Assembly: GCA_949775045.1 (NCBI GenBank)
Contig: OX459095.1
Span: forward strand, 33,950,564-34,014,563
Length of the DNA: 64,000 nucleotides
Direction of reading: 5' to 3'
Source: Metridium senile
Taxonomy: Eukaryota; Cnidaria; Anthozoa; Actiniaria; Metridiidae
The notes under the pieces were generated by a model. It had not been told where the DNA came from. It was given only the letters and a program-made list of their open reading frames with translations, and searched no databases. Every line of letters begins with the position of its first letter. Position 1 is the first letter of the stretch. This document shows, piece by piece, positions 56,577-64,000 of the stretch. Position numbers and translations under genes: made by a program.

Positions 56577-57102
56577 AAAGTGTTCTTTGATTTTTGTGGC
56601 GGCTTTTTGAGCTGCTGCACGAGGAGTCCTACGTCGATCCATTTCGTTCTCTTTAATGGATTTCTTCTCGCCCATATCCTCCATGTCGGTTGATACTTCA
56701 ATCAATTTCTCCATCAGAAGTTGCAAATGTTTCTAAGCAGTACAACCTCAATGACAAATATGGATCACTCCTGTAACCGCGCCGTGCATTTTCTAATACA
56801 CCTCCATTACAAGCGTACACTCTTAAATGATTTTTCATGAATGCTACCCTATGGTATAATATATCATGCATATCATGTTGGACTATTTCCCTTGTAAAGT
56901 TGTACTTCTTCTGTGTTTCGAGAGATGGAAAACCACTGTACCAACTTCCATCTGATGCATTTTGTACCAAATCTGGGCAAGGGTACAGATTGAGGAACCA
57001 AATAATTACGAAAACGTTCTTTTTAACAGGATCTTTATTTTTTACAAAATTTAATATCATTTTAAAAATTATAACATTTCGTAAAGCTCTGATATGAAAC
57101 AA
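56577..57102 (-). pseudogene. C-terminal coding remnant of the probable LTR retroelement
   Basis: The frame 57102-56698 ends at a stop. An overlapping shifted frame continues EKLIEVSTDMEDMGEKK then RRRTPRAAAQKAATKIKEHF and a stop at 56577, just before the polypurine tract. The basic RRTPRAA-type tail is common at the end of gypsy-type polyproteins. The 134-codon upstream part (SDGSWYSGFPSLETQKKY) is not recognised. Confidence 0.35.
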
Positions 57103-57424
57103 TTAAAATTCATTTTTCCTTGGGTCTGTACTCTAATCAATACAATTAATATAATAATAATAAAATATTAGTAAAAAACTTTATTCATATATTGCATTTT
57201 CCAAATTGCCCAAATGAGCTTGTCAAATTGGACTAAACTTAGAATATATAATACAAAACATATGTTATCATATGATAAATGATAACCTAATACTATATAA
57301 ATAATAACTGCAAATATTCTACTAATGTACAAACAAACAACAAAGATAAAAAAATATTTACATACATTTACATTTACATATATCTGTGATATATATTAAA
57401 GATTACACATGAATGAGATGAACA

Positions 57425-57560
57425 CAAATTCTTCTTCTCCAAGCAACCATGTGATATTCTGTTTTATTTTATAGATATCAAGGTAATTGATGGATAAATT
57501 AATCTCAAACATTATTTATTTAATCAAAATCGGGTATCACATTGTTATCTATAAAATAAA
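57425..57560. repeat. Diverged relative of the 9078-9193 MITE
   Basis: ttctccaagcaaccatgtga then tattctgttttattttatag follows the right arm and flank of the element in FAM135 intron 10. Confidence 0.55.
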
Positions 57561-57576
57561 TACATTTTTTGCATGT

Positions 57577-60500
57577 TTACAATTTCAATATCAACACCGC
57601 TCCCTTATCCATGTGCTTCACAAGTTCTGCTACAAGGAATAAGGAAAAATACATACATTAGGCATATTTCTGCTGTTCCACTAGAAACTGTGTATTAATG
57701 GATCTGAAATCAAATTATGTAAAACTTGTCTTCTTAAAATTACAGAGGTTGCACATCTGATTTTACAAATTAGATAAATCTCAACAATAAACTAAAAACT
57801 CTCCAATGTGATATACAACTCAAAAGAAAATTCATTGGATGAAGAGGGGACCCCATGTTGAGTTCCCTGGTAACCCAACAAATTTTCTTGAAGTATCTAA
57901 GCTATTTCATAATTTTGAATACATAATATTCCAATTGAGAATTAATTAAAGGTGTATGTGTAAATGAAAATAAGGTGTTTTCAGAAAACTGTAAGTTTGT
58001 TTAGTTTTGATGATCTATGGAACATCATTCTAGCTGGCAAACTATATTTTTTAAATGTAGAAGTGGTCACAAATTCAGTTTGTGTGTTGTATTTAAAAAG
58101 ACTTTCAAGACTCTTTTGTGTTGATTTCATTGCTCATTATAAATTGAGTATGATATAAATTTAACATACCACAACTCTCGGCCCTCTGCCTCCTCCTCTG
58201 TGTTATGGTGCACAGCCTTCTCCTGAGCCCCTCCCCTACACAAATATAACATTTAATACTCTTATCTGTCAACAAATTATTACAAAAAAGTATTAGATAA
58301 CGATAAGTTATATTCAAGTAATATTGAAATATATATATATATTTTTTATATTTTAATATTGTAAGCATATGGTACCAGTATATATATGTCAAAACACTTT
58401 TGAATATTGGCATAAATTATATGTAAATAATACAAAAATATAAGTCAGTTTTAAGTTTTGTGATATGACAGCTTTTGAAAAAAAATATACAATTTCAATG
58501 AAAGTTCATGTGAAAATTCATTGTATTATGAAGATTTTGAAGGTTACATTTCATGAGAAAAATATCTTTGGGCGAATCGTGTTATTTTTAAGTCAGTTTT
58601 TATATGGTAAATAATTTATGAGAACATGATCTTACAGTTAGGGCATAAAAATCAAGGGGAATATATTTCCACGCACTAAATTGAGCTCGGACGCAACTTT
58701 ACACCAGTTACATTCAATCATATAGCTTCCATCCACTGTTGTTAATATAATTTGTACTCACTCAATGGCTCCTTTGATGGGCAGTGGGCAATGCCATGCC
58801 CCCTCCCCTTACATCTATAGCATTTCACTGTAAACAATTACTAAACATTAGTACATACTTAATTACAGCAATTATTGTTTGACAAAGTCGCATAGCCTGC
58901 ATAGCCTGTGTGGGAGATGGGGATATAAGAATTTATTATAAATCATATGGCATTAAATCATTATGGCACAAGTCTCAAATGTGATCCTAAAACAGCATCA
59001 TTTAATTTAGTGGACCAATATTACTTTTGACAAATGCTCTAAAGATCTTAGTGCACATAATCTATTGTAACATGACGTCTCTCGCACAAACAACTCTTTA
59101 AAATTGTACTTAAGAATGCTGAAGACTTTAAATCCTAAAAATTTTGATAATAAATTATAAAAAACTCATTTATATACCATGAATCTCGAGTGGTTTTCAT
59201 AAACCTGTTAAACACACTTTAGCATACAATATTACACTTTGGTTCTATTGTTTTTCACTGTGTCTAAATGACTATTATGAACTAGTACACTTTAAATTAT
59301 TACACATTGTTTCATGAAAACCACTAACTAATGACAGTAATATTTGTTTTTGCACGATATTTTTTTCCCACTCTAAGTATGTGCACGATTTTTTTTTCAT
59401 CTTGCACGATATTTTTTTTTCAGAATAGTTGCTGTGCTCGAATTTTTTTTTTCTTATTAGGCTGTGCTCGAATTTTTTTTTGGTATTTGCCCAACCCCCC
59501 CCCCCCCCCCCCCCTCAAAAATCTAATGGCCCGTCCCTTAGTTAATAGTGCTATTTCCAGTGACGTGTAAAACCGTTGCCGAAATCTGTAATACTGGCGA
59601 AAATTACAATTTTTACAATAACTTATAACGACGCTGTTCAAATGTAATATCAATATAAACAGAACAGCGACGGAAAAAGCATTCCGTTTTTAACAGCTAC
59701 TATATACTATGACAAATAAAGTATGAATAAAGAATAAAGTCGTACGTGCAAATCATGAACTCTGCAAATTGAGAAATTTTACGATTTTTTATAAAGAAAA
59801 ATGTTTGATAATGCCTTATCATCAGTAAGAGGACATATCCAGAAGACTAATTTTGACTTTCTATGGCATTATCATTAAATAACACCACAAAGAATTGTAC
59901 AAGGAACAAGGACAAATCCCTCTATTAACTATGCTAAAATGACACGCTACTATCGCCAAAAGTATTTCTCGCTAGCTGATTGGTCTACACAATGTAAACA
60001 AACAAACCTATTGGCTTAAAAAAGACATTTTTTAAGCTTGTGAAAAAGGCACTGAAATATTTTTAACTGTCATTCGGTGTTCAAGTTTAAAAAGTTCAAT
60101 GAAGTTCAATTTTTTTACGGCTACATGAACACTTTTACTTGTCCAATATCACATAGCCTGCCTGGCCGGTAAAATGAAGTTAGAGATATTATTCAGCTCA
60201 AAGTGCTGCATCATCGATTCATTTTTCTAATTCTATATTTACTTACCATTCCCGTTACTTTCACGTTCCTTTTCTGCAATTCAATTAAACACAATATTAT
60301 TTTATGTTTATAAAGTAATTACATGTACGTTACTTAGTACTGAAATGAAAAAATATATATCTACAAGCATTTACCACTATTTCATTTTTGAAATTATGCC
60401 ATTTTCTTGTACAAGGTCAGTATCAGTTTTTACAGTAAGAATCATTAAATCAGTATACTACAGAATAAGCAAAATTCACGAGCTGTAGTAACACTTTGAG

Positions 60501-61662
60501 TCGAAAATGGAACGGCGGACCTACGTATTTTGCTGTTATTGTTGTTCATTTATTATGAACCGATTACCGAAAACCGAAAATAGTATATATAATTTCACCC
60601 TTCTAAAAACTATATTTACTTACCGTTTCCTTTGCTTTCACGTTCCTCTTCTGCAAATTCAAATAAACACAATATTATTACATGTTTATAAAGTAATTAC
60701 ATGTACGTTACTTAGTACAATCATGAGCCTCTATAAATTCCCTCTCTTCTAAAAATACAATACCATTACAATTTATTTAGTACATCCAAATTGTATACAA
60801 GCTACTTCTTACAAGCATTTACCACTATTTCAATTCCAATAACATTATGAAATTACATTACATCATTACATCAGCGTACGTACTGTTACTGCTATCAAAC
60901 TATATTCACTTACCACTAGCACTCCACTGCATTCTAGCATCTGCAATAACAAAATAGAAATACTATATATGTAAGTGAGAGTTACAGTAATTTCCTGTCA
61001 AATATTTCATATAGGTAGATATAGACGCTTTATGGCACATTTTACAATAATAATTTGTGCTTACCATTCAAACTCATATTATCCTGAAATGGAAAAGATA
61101 CTTTGTATAAGTTGATTTTGTCTTTTCGTTTCACACATGATGACTTTACAAACTTTAAAAATAACACTTGAAATTAAAAACGAATTATTGATACGCAATT
61201 GTACATGTTTCGTTTCTAGTGAATTATGCGTAAATTACGCGACACTAAACTGGTCTATGTATTTCATTGTTTTCAACTTACAACTTTGTTAACAAGGTCT
61301 TCATTCATCTATAAAAAAATAACAAACTGATTAAAATACGAAAAAATGCATTGTTTTAGAAAAAGGGACTTGTTGATAAAATATGTTTCGAAAAGCAGTA
61401 AGTAAATTTACTAAAAAACGGAAAGTAAGCGAAAAATAAACAAGCCAAAAAACATGGACAAATTTTTCAGTAAAACTGAGTACTTATGAAATTTTAAAGA
61501 ATGCAACTTGAGAAATGATACTTTAAAATGCTAATTTTTCTTTTTGTTCCTAGGAAAAATATCCAGATAATGTTAAAACCATACACTAACACGGACACAG
61601 AAAAAACATGTTCACTTACCGCTTGTGTCGAAATGGCGAGCGCGCGAAGACTCGTTCACCAT
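57577..61662 (-). CDS. Small CCHC zinc-knuckle protein built from micro-exons
   Basis: Minus-strand exons: 61620-61662, 61282-61308, 61065-61083, 60914-60940, 60624-60650, 60247-60273, 58762-58827, 58170-58265, 57577-57629 (stop). From exon 4 onward all joins are phase 1 and open. Two 5' ends fit: exon 1 (MVNESSRARHFDTS) joined to exon 4, or exon 2 (MNEDLVNKV) plus exon 3 joined to exon 4. Exon 1 to exon 2 hits a stop, so they are mutually exclusive or exon 1 is a uORF. The protein is 112 or 113 residues. Exon 7 holds VKCYRCKGRGHGIAHCPS, a canonical knuckle; exon 8 repeats the pattern as CYICVGEGLRRRLC with His replaced by Leu. Exons 5 and 6 are duplicates (EEERESKGN, EKERESNGN). A nucleic-acid-binding role is inferred. 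Confidence 0.6.
58828..60246. other. Intron of the zinc-knuckle gene
   Basis: Holds the truncated family D MITE at 59350-59541. Otherwise nothing. Confidence 0.4.
59350..59541 (-). mobile_element. MITE family D, copy 2, truncated
   Basis: Reverse orientation of 31768-32000: tgcacgatattttttt and gctgtgctcgaattttt units, then a C run of about 18 and tcaaaaatctaatggcccgt. The other end is missing. Confidence 0.8.
60243..60720. repeat. Tandem duplication of exon plus intron (exons 5 and 6)
   Basis: About 98 bases at 60243-60340 and 60619-60720 align, covering donor, the 27-base exon, acceptor and 60 bases of intron (tttataaagtaattacatgt). The offset is about 377. Confidence 0.85.
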
Positions 61663-61930
61663 TTACCTAACAACACGTGCGTGCTCAAACAAACTTCCCG
61701 CCGAAAAATCAGAAATCTGACATCCGTCACGAAATCTTACTACCGTACAATAGTATCAATGTTTTCAAGCTTTAAGGTGGTTCATAACAGTTTTAGTCCA
61801 GTCAATCTTTGGTTTAAGGTTTTTCACTGCCAAATGATGGTTAGTGGCCTACTTATTACCACACTAAAAGTTCCCCAAAATTCGGATAGGGGAACATGAT
61901 TAATATTGGCTTTTTTTAATTTGAAGTTTT

Positions 61931-62250
61931 ACCACAGGGTACCCAACTCGAGAAAAATAATAATTTCGATAAAAATAGTATGAACCTTATCCAAAATTCA
62001 CAGATATTGCTTCTAACAAATAAGGAGACATTTAATTAATTAAAATATTTAACAAGGATTGTGTGTCAGAACTTGCTAAAATGAGTGATTTATTATTTCA
62101 CATTCTTACCACAGGGTACCCAATTCGAGAAAAGTAAATTTTGATAAAACATATAACTAAACATAACCAATTAATCACATATATTGTTCCAAACAATTAT
62201 CCCACCATCTTTTTATATTGAACAGATATATATTTGTGTTATTTATCAGA
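61931..62250. repeat. Tandem repeat, unit about 177 bases, starting accacagggtaccca
   Basis: accacagggtacccaactcg at 61931 and accacagggtacccaattcg at 62107, each followed by agaaaa and AT-rich sequence. Related single copies lie at 44945 and 45436 near the end of the 4.8-kb element. Confidence 0.7.
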
Positions 62251-63180
62251 CATAATTGATTTGTTTTCATTTATTCAATCAATAATTTGGGGTGACTACT
62301 TAAATCTTTGCAGATCATCAGATGCTCTAGATTTCTAAATTCATTTGTACTGCATTACTCGAATTACAGTTGTGTTTAGACAAACTATAGTTTAGATACC
62401 TATTATTTATTCATGACTTATTTATTGTTGTGATGCTATGAAAACAATTAAACATTTATAATTGAATGTTAACTACGTTGTGGGAATGCTGAGTTTTTAC
62501 AGAGAAGACCCTCATTACAATACAATATTTATTTATTTACAATATTTATTGTTGTGTTGCTATGAAAACAGTTTACCGTGTAAACTCAGACTCCTTCAGG
62601 TTTCGCTAAGAATACAACATTTTTTTGAATAAAACCAAATCTTGTAATTGCCAGTCAAATGATGAACATGTATTCATTAACTGACTATTCTTTTCCTCTT
62701 GAGTTTTGTTGATGCAAAACACTATATATATAGAGAGAGTAAAACACTAACTGTAACAAATTTGAATTCTTATAGTGTTGGTGTACAATTTATTATGAAG
62801 ATTGTTTTAAAATACACTATCCTAATTATGTTACATATATTTCTCTTAAAAAATAACATAACTTAAGTTATTTACAAAAGATAATGCATTGCCTGCTACG
62901 AAAAAAACAGATGTAAACCACTTGGGGAACAAAATTCTGGAAACGTAGTCCCCGACCAATGCAAATGCATGGTAGCTCCGGGGATTAGAGCATTATGAAA
63001 GATTAGCTAAATTAAATTTATATATAACATTGAAAATAAAATCATAATATAATTTTCGTAATCTGATTATATTCCAATTATATCAATGTCATTAATTACA
63101 TGTGCAGATCAATACAAAACTGTTTGCCCACTGATCAATCTTCAATGCAAATTCGTACAGTTAAGTAATTTTCCCTTGTT
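62251..63180. other. Mostly featureless, AT-rich
   Basis: A weak direct repeat (tatttattgttgtgatgctatgaaaaca and variant, near 62416 and 62545; only parts written) is the only structure seen. Confidence 0.4.
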
Positions 63181-63184
63181 TTAA

Positions 63185-63310
63185 ATAATAATTAACAATT
63201 ATTCGCCAAAGGCGAAGTGATTATCGGTGAATATTTACCGAGCGGTGAGTCTTCGAGCTGCGAGGTAAATATTCACCGATAATCACTTCGCCTGAGGTGA
63301 ATAATCGTTT
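63185..63310. mobile_element. Palindromic foldback element
   Basis: attattcgccaaaggcgaag on the left mirrors cttcgcctgaggtgaataat on the right, with gtgattatcggtgaatattt inside the stem. Confidence 0.85.
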
Positions 63311-63313
63311 TAC

Positions 63314-63681
63314 TATAAATACAAAGGTGATTATTTCAAAAAAGAAAGAAGGAAACAGCATTGAAAGTGAAAATATTTTATTTTTTAAAAGCGCGAACGT
63401 TACGTGTAAAAATTGTAAACTTTGTCTCGCATAATGACAAAAAACAACGTGAAAATTTACTATGATACCTTAAAATAGCTTGACTCCAAACTCAGTAACT
63501 TCTTTTGTCGATTTTGGGACAGCATTTTCTTTAAAGTTTTCAATTTCATCTTCGCTAACAGTGACAAAACAACCAATGGCGGCCATTTTGTCCGAAAAGG
63601 TGATTATCGGCTGATAATCCGAGATAGCAAACCAATCAGAGCGCGCGATTTTGTATAATCACCTTTGTATTTATACTAATA
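63314..63681. mobile_element. TIR element sharing gtgattatcgg and ccaatcagagcgcgc
   Basis: tataaatacaaaggtgatta at the left pairs with aatcacctttgtatttata at the right. It contains gtgattatcgg, also present in the neighbouring palindrome, and accaatcagagcgcgcg near its right end. Confidence 0.8.
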
Positions 63682-64000
63682 TGGTATATTACTCAATACA
63701 GCATTCATTTTCATATTGTATGAGGTTGCAAAAAAAAAAAGGATGTATTTAGTATGTAAATATACTTGTCGTCAATCTGAAAAAAAAAAGTATTGTAAAT
63801 GATTATGCAAATAATAAATCAATACACTTTATTTCAAAACATCTTTCTGCAGCTGTGTAACTATTACTCAAGTGGTTTAAGGCCTGGGTCAGATGTGAAA
63901 AATAGCAAAAATCCAACAAAAAAATTTATAAAAAAAGAAATAGTCCGAAAAAATGTACCCTAAAGACTAAGGTTATGCATAACGGATAGATGCTTCATTT
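63682..64000. other. No feature seen
   Basis: AT-rich with A runs. The window ends here. Confidence 0.4.

Overview
This is eukaryotic, AT-rich, intron-rich metazoan DNA. The best guess from gene structure and repeat content is a cnidarian such as a sea anemone or coral (inference, about even confidence). No bacterial-type operon, rRNA or CRISPR array was seen. All splice models are hand-read: each listed exon is bounded by AG and GT, and the reading phase was carried through every join.

Layout. 786-23649 (+) is a complete FAM135 gene: 23 coding exons, 4128 coding bases, 1375 codons plus stop, ending in an alpha/beta-hydrolase (DUF676-type) domain with Ser, Asp and His all present. Its introns are packed with TIR/palindromic miniature elements (MITEs), a THAP/SAP-coding element, a tRNA-derived SINE, and two decayed duplications of exon 3' ends. 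23650-28932 is gene-free and holds more MITEs. 28933-35162 (-) is a complete eight-exon Schlafen-like (AlbA_2) gene of 295 residues with a CCAAT-rich promoter. 36.9-40.3 kb holds fragments and a CCHC zinc-knuckle/coiled-coil reading frame with one frameshift.

40511-45311 is a 4.8-kb element with about 210-220-bp terminal inverted repeats. Its decayed multi-exon minus-strand gene carries motifs resembling the FEN1/XPG nuclease core. It is followed by a 5'-truncated non-LTR retrotransposon with an intact 716-codon reverse transcriptase frame. A graveyard at 48.3-53.3 kb has two Tc1-like transposases, a Penelope-like reverse transcriptase fragment, a RecQ-like helicase fragment and others. 54.5-57.1 kb has CCHC remnants and the 3' end of a probable LTR retroelement.

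57577-61662 (-) is a phase-consistent micro-exon gene for a small protein with one intact and one degenerate CCHC knuckle. The last 2.3 kb is repeats and foldback elements. The two conventional host genes (FAM135 and Schlafen-like) are convergent and show no sign of working together. Most of the remaining sequence is mobile DNA.
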